The position numbers and the translations under genes were made by a program. From Siphonodentalium dalli (taxonomy: Eukaryota; Mollusca; Scaphopoda; Gadilida; Siphonodentaliidae), in the NCBI GenBank assembly GCA_032622095.1, contig CP136064.1, positions 142,121,954-142,185,953 on the forward strand: 64,000 nucleotides of DNA, in the 5' to 3' direction. This document shows, one piece after another, positions 1 through 11,124 of this stretch (the stretch's first letter is position 1; each line of letters starts with the position of its first letter). The notes under the pieces are model-generated. The model saw nothing but the letters and a program-made list of their open reading frames with translations. It was not told the origin of the DNA and did no database searches.

Positions 1-500
1 AGTCACGAGACTCTGGAGATTTCCTGTGATGTCATCATTTACCGACTTCCGGAAACACGCGAGTTATCGATCTTGTTCGGGGTTGCCTATTGCTAATTTG
101 GGTAGACGTATTTGGCCATTCAGTAGAATCCGTCCGAGAATTTCGGTCAACTTTTTCGGCTCGCTGTAATTGGTACAAGTACAATAGTTCCTTCTAACCT
201 AAAAATCCGCCATTTTATTCAGAAACCCGGGAAGTTCAGTCTAACGAAGCATATAATCTGAAACAGGATTAACAAACATTGTCTATGTCGTTCAGTGCCT
301 GCGCACCGTGGACATTAAAGGCATCTTCTGCTCGATTAATGATTATTTGTTACCCAAATTTCCACCGATTTTGAGACATTTTCCAAATAAGGTACTAGTA
401 TGTGGTGACCACGAGGCACCCATCATTTTTAATGTTGAACTGCAGACGATACTGATCAATTCCTTAATATTACTTCTTTGATTAATGAACGGCCATTCCC
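1..500. other. Unique-looking non-coding stretch
   Basis: I see no gene, RNA or clear repeat here. Short open frames are present on the minus strand, but none has a recognisable motif or is supported by splice-like context. Confidence 0.4.
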
Positions 501-539
501 ATAATTGCCGACGACAAGGACAAATTTCCATCGAAATTT

Positions 540-710
540 TCCTGGTAAATCAGGGGGGGGGGGGGGGTGGGGTTGGAAATATTTTTCAGGCATGTATGCT
601 GATTTTTTCTTTCGACCCTTCTTGGGGACCCACCCACCCCTCGTCCAAAATTTTTTCTGTTTTCGGCAGTTTTTTCCGATCATTTTTGGACACCCACCCC
701 CCTTAACACT
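540..710. mobile_element. G/C-homopolymer element, copy 1 (possible small hAT-like relic)
   Basis: A run of about 15 G leads into a short AT-rich body and ends in runs of C in a CCCACCC context, with an internal GCAGTTTTTTCCG. The same order of motifs (G run, GGAAA, TTGGGGACCCACCC, GTTTTTTCC, CACCCACCCCC) recurs at 5290-5460 and inside the element at 30694-31565. That makes this a dispersed family rather than chance low complexity. I could not find a convincing target-site duplication, so the ends are approximate. A second G run lies at 735-748. Confidence 0.4.
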
Positions 711-749
711 AAAACAGAGATTTGCAGAGGCCCTGTGGGGGGGGGGGAA

Positions 750-1150
750 TTCACTGTAAACAGCTGTATATGAATTTATGTGCATACTATTAGTCATGGA
801 TTACTGGATGTTAACATTGACATTTAAATACCATGCTGGACAAAACAAGTGTCCATTGGTACCGCAGTGTATTTGCCGTTCGTCCTCTGTGTCAGAGTTT
901 GTAACTGCAGTTGAGCACCGCGGCCGAACGGCAATTACACGCAGACACTGCGGCCAAACAGCAAGTTCACTGCAACTGCCCTCGCAGTCGAATGGCATGT
1001 ACACCGTGGTTAGATTTCTGGTTTGTATAGTCTTTTTTTCAGTTTGATGAAAGTACACTGTGGCAACTAAACCATGCTGAATGGCAATTATACCGCTGCC
1101 CAACTGTAGTTAGCCGGTGGAGCCGCGGTGTACATGTAGTTGCATTTCGG
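750..1150. other. Non-coding stretch, somewhat GC-richer
   Basis: This holds several GCGG/CCGC words and repeated 'ccgcggc' and 'cactgcggcc' phrases, giving a loosely repetitive texture. No coding signal was found. The open frame at 778-1047 shows no recognisable domain. Confidence 0.3.
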
Positions 1151-1187
1151 CCGCGGTGGCAACGCTAACCGCACCGCAGTTTTGTCC

Positions 1188-2545
1188 AGCAGGGTAGGAA
1201 CGAGTCATTTTGGGGTCATTCGGCCAAAAAAACAATGGCTGCCAGTGGCCATGTTGGATTTCAAAATTCAATCCATTAGCATGGGCAACAGGCTACATGT
1301 ATACTGTTTGTCTGATAATCATGAAATTTGTCATTTAGGTTAATATTAACATATAGGTGTGTTTTAAGCCAAACTCATTGCAAAAACAGTCAAAAAGACT
1401 TGCCGGAAAAATATTTTTGAGCCGCTGTAGCAAATTTAGTGGGCAGGGCCAAACTTCAACACTGAGGCCTTTTAGGCCCATTTAGTTCGTTCTAACCTAA
1501 ACATTGACATGTAGAAGGGAACGAGTCATTTTGGGGTCAATCGCCAATAAAACATGGCCGCTGGCAGCCATCTTGGATTTTGCTCTCTGCATGACTAAAT
1601 TGTTTGGCGCCGGCTACATGTTGTTCCTTTGGTCGGATAATTCTGAAAAATTAGTCATAGCTGTTAAAGGTACTCAATCCGATCAGACCCTCATAAATTA
1701 CTAAATTATATTTCTTTGTCTTCGGGGGTAAAAAAAATATTTGATTGGAGTCCAAGGAACCTACATGTACCCATCAACCCATCAATTTTTGAAGTTTTGT
1801 TATTTCTATTGTTCGCCATCAAAAGGATGGTCTCGGTCAAAATTGCGTTATTATTACCACTTGATTTTAGAGTTATCCATCTTCGTCCGTTTGAATAAGT
1901 GTTTCTGGGGCAATTATTAGTACACATCTCGAGAACTAACAAACTTCAAAAATCAATATCTGATCACTCTGAGCTTTGATGGGCGAGTTCCTCAACTCAA
2001 ATAAAATATTTTTTACCCTTGAACTTGAAGCCAAAGAAATAGTAATTTAGGGGCGCTTAATCAGACTGAGTACCTTTAACATTGACATGTGTGGTAGATG
2101 GGAACGAGTCATTTTGGGGTCATTCAGCCATAAAAAATGGCCACTGACGGCCATCTTCGATTTCAAAATGCTCATTAGCACGGCTATAGGCCGTACTGTA
2201 TGTCTGATCATCATGAAATTTGTCATGGCTGTTAAATATTGAAATGTACATGTAGATCATAGATGGGAAGTTGGGAACAAGTCATTCTGGGATCAATTGG
2301 CCAAAAAACATGGCTGCCATCAACCATCTTGAATTTTACTCTTTGCGTGACTAAATCCTTTGGCACAGTATGTACCTGGCTACAGTCAGACCTTTGGTCG
2401 GATAATCATGAAAATTGTCATGAATGTTCACATTGACATACATGTACATGTACGGTAGTCATTTTGGGGTCATTCGGTCATAAAACATGGCAGCCGGCAG
2501 CCATCTTGGATTTCAAAATTCAATTCATTAGCATGGTCCACAAGC
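1188..2545 (+). repeat. Diverged core-repeat array, 'catggccgc..cagccatcttgga' family
   Basis: At least five imperfect units run head to tail. Each contains a phrase like 'gaacgagtcattttggggtc', then 'aacatggccgc..gcagccat', 'cttggatttcaaaattcaat', a 'gctacatg' phrase, and 'tcatgaaatttgtcat' followed by 'ttgacatgtag'. Units are near 1195, 1515, 2100, 2270 and 2455. Spacing of about 170-320 bp and many substitutions show it is old. The same unit occurs at 16889-18170. Architectures of this type, with 150-200 bp core repeats inside short non-coding elements, are known from bivalves (pearl/CvA-type, now viewed as non-autonomous Helitron relatives). Membership here is inferred from layout only. 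The tract at 1700-2060 between units is unrelated AT-rich sequence. Confidence 0.6.
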
Positions 2546-2559
2546 TTCATTATGTACTA

Positions 2560-4030
2560 GTACATGTAACTACTTTACTACAATGTAATTAAATTTTAAA
2601 TTTCACTAGTCAGAGCTGTAGTCTGTACATGTACTAGTACCTGTTCTCTTTATTAATTTTGAGGCTATGAAAATTGAAATCGGCACAAACTCAAGATTTC
2701 TATATGACTCTGATACCAAAATGATGAGTTTTTATCATTATGCATGTACATATTCAAATATATGACACATATGTGAACATTTAAATACTGAATAAAACAC
2801 CACATGACACATACCGTACTATGTTGATTCCTATACTTGACCTACCGGTACACGAACTGTAAAAATAATATGTTTAACAGTTGATGTTTTGCTCAGAGTT
2901 TCCCCTGCAGTATTATTTGGGTCTGCACTTTTATTAACTTTCAATGGAATCCCCCCTGCACTATTATTGGGGCCTGCACTTTTATTTGGAGCCCGAGAGT
3001 ATATGGTCCTGTACGTTTATTAAATTAACCAAAAGAAATAATTCACTAATCTTAAATTGTGTTATTCATAGATAAATGAACTCTTGATTGTTGACAGTGA
3101 TCAGCACACTGTAGATTCACAGACCTGGCTATCCATCGAAACTATTTCTGTCCCATGGCATCAGTAAACCAGTCATTGTTGGGATGTATGGTACTAATAT
3201 TTCCAGTCTACGTTTATTCCGCCCTGTACTATTATTCAGTTATGCGACATTTTCCAGCATGTACTATTATTCCACCCTGTACTTTTATTAGGCACTCAAG
3301 AGTAGCCGAAGGTCCCAGTTAGCCAAGGTCCCAGTTAGCTGGCATTCATTCAGAAGATGGGTGTAAAATGTTACGCCCATAATATAATCGCAAGTTGGGG
3401 TTTTTCTCAAACAAAATTTCACTGTGGGATAGACATGTGTCAAGTTACATGTTTTCATGCCCATAATTTAACTGAGATAGGAAAGGTTCAAAATATACCT
3501 TCAAATAGTTCAATATTGATTCTATGATTAAAGTCTCATGATTATGCTTTATTTTCTCTTATCAAATGTCACATGATATTGAGATATGAGTGTATATACA
3601 AAATATATGTACAATATAATAGATGGTAGTCTATAGAAATGAATTATATACATTCTGACTCCTCTTAAGTTGTATGGCAGTTTACTCTGTTGTGAGTTTA
3701 CAGTGGCCGGATAAATGTGGTGTCAATTTATTGACCGGATCATTGTTTGTCTTTTGTCTAGAGTTATCTTTCATAAATTTAATGTCGCCTGATTTCGTTT
3801 AGGACTTTCTGTCAGGAAATTTGTCAAAGTAAACTTAATTTCATTCATTTCGTATTGTTACAGTGATGTTATCCAAGCTTAAAATTAGTGTTCTGAGTCC
3901 CGCTATCAGTCTATGTCTTTTTGTATGCACTAAATGTTATAAATAGTTTTTTTTAGTTTTTTTGCACGTGTCGCGAAAGTCGAAAAATGGAGACCCCATA
4001 ATAGCCACCACTGAGCTGGGCATGTGTGTA
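2560..4030. other. Non-coding; scattered short repeats
   Basis: No gene is visible. From 2900 to 3000 and again from 3205 to 3295, the phrase 'cctg(c/t)acttttatt' or 'cctgtactattatt' recurs at about 26-40 bp intervals. This gives two small direct-repeat patches about 250 bp apart. A short duplication 'aggtcccagttagc' lies near 3310-3340. The rest is AT-rich and featureless. Confidence 0.4.
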
Positions 4031-4040
4031 GGTTGTTGCC

Positions 4041-4104
4041 AGCTATGGGTGAGCATTTAATAGCATATCCGCGATATAGCTTGTGTTCACCCATAGCTAC
4101 CAAA
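4041..4104. repeat. Hairpin-forming inverted repeat
   Basis: The arms 'agctatgggtgagca' and 'tgttcacccatagct' pair across a loop of about 30 nt that contains 'ccgcgata'. It may be a remnant of a small foldback element. No target duplication was seen. Confidence 0.5.
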
Positions 4105-4109
4105 AAAAA

Positions 4110-5280
4110 ACAACTATTAAATTATAACTTTTTATAAGCTTAGTGAGAGGTCAGACTCGTATACCAGTATACTGGTCCATTCTAATTTCTAGTCTGTAAT
4201 TTTCATCAGAATGTATATAATGAATACTAGTACAATAGTACAATAGTACAATAGTACATTATAAGTTATAATTCTGGTCACAATCTACATGTAGGTGGAA
4301 CATTTTAGATACAAGACAAATGGTAAATAACAATACAATTTATATTATATTTAAAGTTCAATGTGTCATCAAGCTAAACTTTTCGAGTTGTCATTTATCA
4401 ACAGCTTAATTTTATACGTGTTTATTCTGTTATCGGATTTATCATGTGGGTTTACGAATTTTCATCTTCAATCTCTCTTAGGACTAATCTAATAAATGAA
4501 CACAATTTTTTCAAAAGTGCAGGGTCTTTCAAGCAGATTGGTCAAAGAAAATCTGAGATCCAACACAGTCCCCAAATGCAGTATTTGACTATTTACACTC
4601 AAGTAGACACTATTTCTATGATGTTAGTCGAAATGACATCATGAGATGTTGCACGCAAACACACACTTCCTTCGCTATTGTAGACGAAAATTTCATGCGG
4701 TCTACCAAAGCGTTGTTGGAAAGAGGTGCTAAATTAATTTACCAGTTCAGGTTTATAATACATGTATAAGTATTAAACGAATGTTGATTTTGTTGTGGAA
4801 GTACATGTAATGGGGTGTAGTCAAGACTCGAATACTCTACCATCATTGGAAATGGGTGCTAATATAACATTTCAATTTGCCAGTTCAGTGTGAAGTTGAA
4901 CATATATAATGCTTGCTGTCTTTGTTATGAAAGTTGTACATTTTGTGTGGAATCGAAGGAGAATACCCGGAAGACATCGACGGGACGCAATATGATCTCT
5001 CGCCAATGGATATCATTCAGCAGATCCCCGGAACTTGATTAGAAAAGCCTCAGTCTCGAGCCCAGCGTGTCTAATACAGTAAACAACACTGTCAGCGCTA
5101 AATGCTCTTTTAATCTTTCAGTTTGGTGTGAATCTATATATACATGCATGTATATATATATGAAATGTTTAAACAATCAAAATGTGTGTTAAACTGTTAA
5201 TCGCAAAGAACATTTGTTTACCCATCATCAGGGCAATCCCCTAGCACACTATAAATATAGCAGTAATTGTAAATATTTAG
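4110..5280. other. Non-coding AT-rich stretch with a short tandem repeat
   Basis: A small tandem array of the 8-mer 'acaatagt' lies at 4229-4258. The ORF at 4444-4644 has no recognisable features. An AT/TA microsatellite-like patch is at 5138-5162. I see no gene. Confidence 0.35.
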
Positions 5281-5289
5281 TGGCCAGGC

Positions 5290-5460
5290 AGGAAGTTGGG
5301 GGTCAGGAAAAAAATTACGAATACAAGGTGGAAATTTTGTGTTTTTCAGTTTTGGGGACCCACCACCCCGGGAGCGTAAGTTTTTTCCACCCAGGTCTGG
5401 GACACCCACCCGGGACCGTAAGTTTTTTCCACCCAGGTCTGGGACACCCACCCCCGAAAT
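5290..5460. mobile_element. G/C-homopolymer element, copy 2, with a 53-bp internal duplication
   Basis: This shares with 30694-31565 the order GGAAAAAAA, then 'caaggtggaaa', then 'ttttggggacccacc'. It ends in a phrase of about 53 bp ('cgtaagttttttccacccag' followed by 'gtctgggacaccca') present twice, at about 5375-5427 and 5410-5456. It is probably a deletion derivative of the hAT-like family described at 30694. Its ends are approximate. Confidence 0.4.
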
Positions 5461-5619
5461 TGATGAAAATTTTGTAAATTCTACTAAATAATGTGTTATT
5501 GGCAGGATAAGGGTGTCTCATTGTGTCTGCACCGGAACTGAGAGAACGCTGATCAAGTACACCCACAACAAAATAAACAAACCACATGGCCTAACAGTAT
5601 TTAACTTGGGCCAATACAT

Positions 5620-5730
5620 TCTATGATATATGCGAGGCTCCCTATGGGAGACTCCCATATAGGAGACTGTACTGGCACAGGGTCTTTCATACTGCACCAG
5701 CGTAGCTCCCGACATGAAAGGGTTATTCAA
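5620..5730. repeat. Interspersed repeat copy with internal inverted phrases (also at 16170-16400)
   Basis: The phrase 'atatgcgaggctccctatgg' followed by 'gagact' and, about 50 bp later, 'gcaccagcgtagctccc' and 'catgaaa(g)ggtta' is repeated with few changes at 16290-16410. 'ctccctatgggagactccca' is partly self-complementary. The two copies identify a short interspersed element of unknown class. Confidence 0.5.
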
Positions 5731-5910
5731 TATGATAGCAGTATTCCTATCGATCAAGGCATATAACAAATATTTTTTTTTTAATCATGATGTCATTTGT
5801 TAGCATCACTCTGACCTTTGATGGACTCGAATCAAATATGTTTTACCCCGAAGCCTAATAAATATTAATTTGCAAGCATTAGTTCGGATTATGCATCTTT
5901 TAATGTTTTT

Positions 5911-6275
5911 AGTTCACCTGAGACGAAGTCTCCGGTGGAGCTATAGTCATCACTCCTCGTCCGTCTGTCCGTCAAGAATGATCTTCTCCTCCCGAACCGT
6001 AAGACCGAATGGGTTCATATTTGGTGTGGATGTTCCCTAGGTGAATCACATTCAGATTTGTTCAAATGAAGTCACCCGGTCAAATAGTTGCGAAGCTAGG
6101 ACCATAACTCTTTCCCACCACAGTAATTCTTACAGCAACTTATTCTCGAATTTCATTGGGCCGAATGGGTTCATATTTGGTACAAAGGGTCCTTGTGGGA
6201 CTGTGGTTCAGATTTGTTCAAATGAGGTCACTGTGTCGAATGTAGGCGGAGCAAGTGGCATAACTAAAAAAAAAA
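5911..6275 (+). repeat. Core-repeat element, 'ttcagatttgttcaaatg' family
   Basis: It begins 'gttcacctgagacgaagtct', continues through a 'cgtccgtctgtccgtc' phrase, then has two tandem units of about 150 bp. Each unit contains 'gaatgggttcatatttggt', 'cagatttgttcaaatga', 'ggtca' and a 'ggaccataact'-like phrase. It ends in an A-rich stretch at 6265-6295. Diverged relatives follow at 7330-7570 and 9380-9780. The layout (leader, tandem core units, simple-sequence tail) matches the pearl-like elements known from bivalves. Class assignment is inference. Confidence 0.6.
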
Positions 6276-6279
6276 ACCC

Positions 6280-7180
6280 CAAAAAAAAAAAAATTCAGAT
6301 TGTCAACTCCTTGCTCAATTTAACATACAAAATTTGTTTTAATTTTTTTTTATAACATGTTATAAAATGTGAAAAACTCACATAATTATAACATCCTCTG
6401 AGTCATGAAACTTCAGTATTTAATGAAATCACAGTTCACTTTCCATCACCCACCCCCCTCAAATGACCCAGGCCCCCACCCTGCCAACAGCCCCTTTATC
6501 CGTATCATATCACAACTTACCTCTCCAGAAGCAGTTGTTATATCTGACAATATTATATCTACCAGAGGACTGGGCTTCAGAGAGACAGTCAGGTCACTAA
6601 TTGAGATCAGAATGACAGATTAGAGATTAGAACGTTATTGGACAGGTTTGTGTAAACACTGCACTATCAATGGTGCTTGTTATTATTATCAAATTAAAAC
6701 AAAATTATTTTCTCAAGCCTGAATTTAGTGTGTCTGACATTTGCAGAATGAGGTCCCCAGAGGGTGAATTTAGTGTTGCTACCCTGTACAGCAGGCTAGA
6801 ATCACCAAATACACCCTCCAGGGGTCTCATTCTGCTTAGGCCTCATCTTCTGGGAAGTATCTTGAGTGTCAAATAGAAATTTTGTTTTAGTTACTTTTTG
6901 ACTTTTTCCATTCTGTTCAGTTTCTATAGATGTCCCCTAATTTGCAAAAGATAAAATGCATAATTGAGGTGCTCAATGGTTGTGCATCACCAACTTCAAC
7001 AGTAGAACTTCAATCTGTTTCTACATGTAGGTTTCCCATGGCAGTTGAGGCCTAATCAGACTGAGTGTGAATTCGGTGATGCTAGCCTGCTTTGCGGAAT
7101 AGTGTCATTAAATTCACCTTTTGGGGACCTCATTCTGCAAATGTCAGACACTAAATTCAGGCTTGGCTGTTTCATATTAT
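6280..7180. other. Non-coding; contains an inverted copy of a local repeat
   Basis: The phrases around 6710-6850 ('cctgaatttagtgtgtctga', 'atttgcagaatgaggtcccc') reappear as reverse complement at 7115-7165 and 7650-7700 ('ggggacctcattctgcaaa', 'cagacactaaattcaggctt'). 6715-7165 therefore forms a loose inverted repeat, perhaps the ends of a foldback element. No coding signal was seen. Confidence 0.4.
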
Positions 7181-8222
7181 TTTCTTAACCACCACTTATC
7201 CAGGTGAAGATAAATTGGGGGGTATATTGGATTGAATTGGTCTTCTGTCTGTCAGGCAGTCCTTCTATCCATCTATCTGTTGGGATGTCTATCCATCTGT
7301 CTTTCAACAATTGTTTTCTTCTCCATATTAAAGACCGAATGTATTTATATATTTTGGTGTGCATGTTCCCTAGGTGACTCACAATCAGATTTGTTCAAAT
7401 AAGATCATCAGATCAAATACACATGTAGGTGCAAAGCCAGGACCATAAACGTTTCCCTCCATAGTAATTCTTAAAACAATTTGTTCTCAAGAACCATTGG
7501 GCCTATATAGCTTATATTTGGTATGGAGGGGCCTTGGGTGACCGTGGTTCCGATTTGTTCAAATGGGGTCATTTTTAGGAAAAGAGGCCCCCAGAGGGTG
7601 AGGTGAATTCAGTGATGCTAGCCCACCTTGCGGAATAGTGTCATTAAATTCACCATTTGGGGACCTCATTCTGCAAAGGTCAGATACACTAAATACAGGC
7701 TTGGCTGTTCCAAAATTATTTTCTTAACCACCACTTATCCAGGTGAAATCATACCCTGATTTGTCAAAGAAAAATGGGGGGGGGGGGTGTATATTGAATA
7801 TTGGGGGGGGGGTATATTGATATTACTAGATAAATGGATCTCATATATGGGGATTCACATTTGTTCTAATAGGGGCAGAGATAAGAGATTTAACTCTCCT
7901 ATACGATGTTGGTACTGGTATAATAATATTGATTTCTAGGCAGCCTGGGTGAGGGCAATGTTTGAGGCAATGGGTAGTGAGTGTAGAGGGGGTGGAGTTT
8001 TGACCCCCTACTTTAATCAAAATTTAAACAGTTGAAAATTTCATGCCTGATACAACATTAGTTGTAGATTAGATGTTCACACCAAACAATTTCATGCCTG
8101 ATACAACATTAGTTGTAGATTTTCCAATATTATTTTCTTATCCACCACTTATCCAGATAAAATCAGGCCCTTATTTTTCAAAGAAAATTGGGGGGGGGGG
8201 GGGTATATTGGATATTGGGCGG
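7180..8222. repeat. Duplicated segment, 'accaccacttatccagg' family
   Basis: The phrase 'ttattttcttaaccaccact' followed by 'tatccagg' occurs at about 7180, 7718 and 8130. It is followed each time by a G run, 'tatattg', and (in two copies) 'atattactagat' and 'atggatctcat'. The paired stretches 7960-8100 and 9140-9250 share 'gtgtagagggggtggagttt', 'tgaccccctac' and 'catgcctgatacaacattag'. This is a local segmental duplication. Its second copy was later split by the hAT-like element at 8223-9075. Confidence 0.6.
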
Positions 8223-9075
8223 CAGGGTTGGCTGATTTAAATCATTGATTTAAATCAATGATTTTTTTCAAAAAAATCATTGATTTAAATCAAAAAATTT
8301 GAAATGATTGCATATCTCAAGAATTTGCAATATCTAACAAGGTTTTTGGTAAAGTATAACATGATTATTATTAAACAATATAAAAAATTGGATAATAGAT
8401 ATGAAATTGTGCAGTAATTGTCAACCCTATAGAAACAGGCATACTACTCCAGCAATGACCTGTTCCGCTTATTTGTGACTACAATCAGATTCAGCACTCC
8501 TCATTACACTATTAAATTTCCTTTCCTTTTCTGATTGCCATACGTGTAAATGCCAACCAAGTAATTCTACCATATACTCTGCCATCTAAACTACTCTAGT
8601 TATCAATAGTTGATATGGTGTGATTACATGTACTAGTATGTCCTCAAGTCACCGAGGAGAAAAGGTGATTGATAATATATTCAGTTCTCAGCTAAAATTT
8701 ACTAAATGTATTAAATTAGTAAATCTTTAAGTGCTGGTCCACTTATCCAGATATCACAACCTTGGAACTCACATGGACCTGTGTATGCATAATTAAAGTA
8801 CACGGTCGCTATATCTGTTCTGCCATGATATTTGTGATTGACACATGTAGTTACACAAAAAATAATAATAGAATTTTGATTAATCCAGCCTTGGTATATA
8901 ATAAGCAACACCTTTTAGAACCTTCAATTATCAAAGACATTGCACAATTGCATATTTTCATAACAATTAGAAAAAAAATCAAAAAAATCTATTTAAATCA
9001 AATAAATCTGATTTAAATAAAATAAATCGATTTTTTTGATTTATTAAAAAAAATCTAAAAAAATCACCAACCCTG
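8223..9075. mobile_element. Non-autonomous hAT-type DNA transposon (853 bp)
   Basis: The left end reads CAGGGTTGGCTGATTT and the right end, as reverse complement, CAGGGTTGGTGATTT. These are terminal inverted repeats starting with the CAGGG typical of hAT elements. The flanks are TTGGGCGG (8215-8222) and TTGGGGGG (9076-9083), an 8-bp target-site duplication with one mismatch; 8 bp is the hAT standard. The subterminal regions are rich in 'gatttaaatc' motifs on both sides (8233-8300 and 8965-9060). I see no transposase, so movement would have depended on an enzyme encoded elsewhere. The insertion splits a local duplication, which independently supports both boundaries. Confidence 0.82.
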
Positions 9076-9083
9076 TTGGGGGG

Positions 9084-9790
9084 TATATTGATATTACTAG
9101 ATGAATGGATCTCATAGTTGGGGATTCACATTTGGCAATGGGGAGGGAGTGTAGAGGGGGTGGAGTTTTGACCCCCTACCTTGATCAAAATAAAAACAGT
9201 TGAAAATTTCATGCCTGATACAACATTAGTTGTAGATTAGATTTTCACACCAAAAATCGGTTGGAACTGTTTTCATAGTTTGGTTTAATTTTCCAACATG
9301 TATGTTTTTACATCACCAGTCCATATATGTTCCTAATTCAGGTTAAACTGTTGGACAGAATTGGCCACAAATTTTAACTTTATGGGGGTGTCAGGTTGGT
9401 AATTTTCAAATGGGGTCACCTGGTCAAATAGGGGCCAAGCGAAGGACAGTTTTCCTCTTAATATGCTTCCTTCACAAGGACCATCAGGTCTATTTTACTG
9501 ATATTTAGTATGCAGGGTTCTTTGGTGTATGGGATTCAAATTTATTCAGATGGGGTCACCAGGTTAAATAGGGTGGGACCAGGGACATAACTGTATGTCT
9601 CTATAGTAATACTTAAAATGTCTTCTCAAGAGAGGTTGGACTATTTAGCTTACATATAGTATGGAGGATCCTTTAGTGTCTGAGATTCAGATTTGTTAAC
9701 ATGAGGGCAACCTGTTAAGAAATGACAGGGCTATGGGGACTAAAAGACTTTTGTGTCTACTAAAATCATTAAAATACAAAATTCATTAAA
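9084..9790 (+). repeat. Right half of the duplicated segment, then core-repeat units
   Basis: 9084-9255 continues the duplicated segment interrupted by the hAT element. From 9380 to 9780, three diverged units carry 'caaatggggtcacctggtca', 'ttcagatggggtcaccaggt' and 'attcagatttgttaacatga', separated by about 130 bp. They belong to the same family as 5911-6275. Confidence 0.55.
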
Positions 9791-10787
9791 ACATCTACCT
9801 TGGAGACTGATTAATCTGACATACATGTATGGTGTTTTGGGTCCATGGATAATTGGGCTTCAAACATGTCTAAATGGTTTTATAAAAAGGCGCTTGTGAG
9901 ATTGGAAATTTCCAACAATTTAGAAAGTTTGAGATGTCGGTTGTGAAATTCCAACCTAAGACTTGGGAGTCTGGCGCCCGAGAGGGAGGGGACTTGTTGA
10001 GCTGGAGGAGGGGGGGGGGTGATCAGTAGTGTACAGTTGGTAATTTCAAGGTAGATATTCACCGATCTACATGTACATGAAGCCTCTCTAGCCACATATC
10101 CTGTTTAGATCTACTTCTTTTAAAATGATTATGAAAAGTTCTGACTTCAGAGTCCCAGTCTGATCAGTCTTTGCAGCTGGTGAACGACCCCACAGTCTTT
10201 GACTGTCTTGTTATGAGAGCTAGCAATCCCGTGGCAAATTGCTGGAAATCGTTATTTGCCACTATTCGCCAGAAATTATAACCAAAATTATGAGCAAGGG
10301 ACCAGTCAATGCATGTAATTTCTTGTATTCATAGTGAAGTTAGACTCCTGCGAATCACAATTATTTTGTTGAACCAAACCTTGAAAGCAAGCAGTTACAC
10401 CCCACCCCCTCCCCAGATGTACATGTAGCTTCCATCCTTAGTTTAGAATATCATGGTACATCGCTCAAGTTGTCAATGTTTGAAACTTGCCACATTCATA
10501 TTTTCTTGAAAATAATGTGTGACATATGAATGGATATACCGGTACATGTACTAGTACTTATTAATGGTTCATATCTTTGTTGTGGACATATGTCTACATG
10601 CATGTTGTCTTGTGTGATCATTTAATAATTTACAACACTATTCCAGATTCCACCCCCACCCCCCCCCCCCCATTGGAAATGTTTTTTCTCTTTCATCTTA
10701 TCGTTTTCGTTTTGAATTTCTTTTCATTAAATTGTTTTAATTTTGTTATCAAATTTATTTTCAAGTTATGAAACATCGATATATAGA
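9790..10787. other. Non-coding stretch
   Basis: There are G and C homopolymers at about 10009-10018 and 10650-10665. I found no gene, hairpin or repeat that I could define. Confidence 0.35.
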
Positions 10788-10944
10788 GAATATCCACACT
10801 TTTTCAGTGGATATGGGTTATATCTCATGAGTGATGACAAAACATTGAATTTCCACGAGTGGCTTTAGCCACGAGTGGAAATTCAAATGTTTTGTCATCA
10901 CGAATGAGATTTAACCCATATCCACTGAAAAAGTGTGGATATTC
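10788..10944. mobile_element. Long near-perfect hairpin (foldback MITE candidate)
   Basis: The left arm starts 'gaatatccacactttttcag' and the right arm ends with its reverse complement. The arms are about 77 bp each with only a few mismatches. They meet at a loop of about 4 nt in 'cgagtggctttagccacgag'. A second, weaker inverted pair lies just outside ('tttattatatactt' at about 10947 and 'aagtatataataaa' at about 11083). The whole 10788-11100 block could therefore be one element. There is no coding capacity. Confidence 0.7.
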
Positions 10945-11124
10945 TGTTTATTATATACTTTAGTTACTTGCCTATGACCCCCAATGAATGTCAATACATC
11001 AGAAATTTCATCAGTGGAATATCACTTATATCTCACTAGTGGGATATCACTTATATCTCACTGCTAAAACCTTATAATCCATGGGCAAGTATATAATAAA
11101 TGGTTTTATTATGGGTAAAGAATA

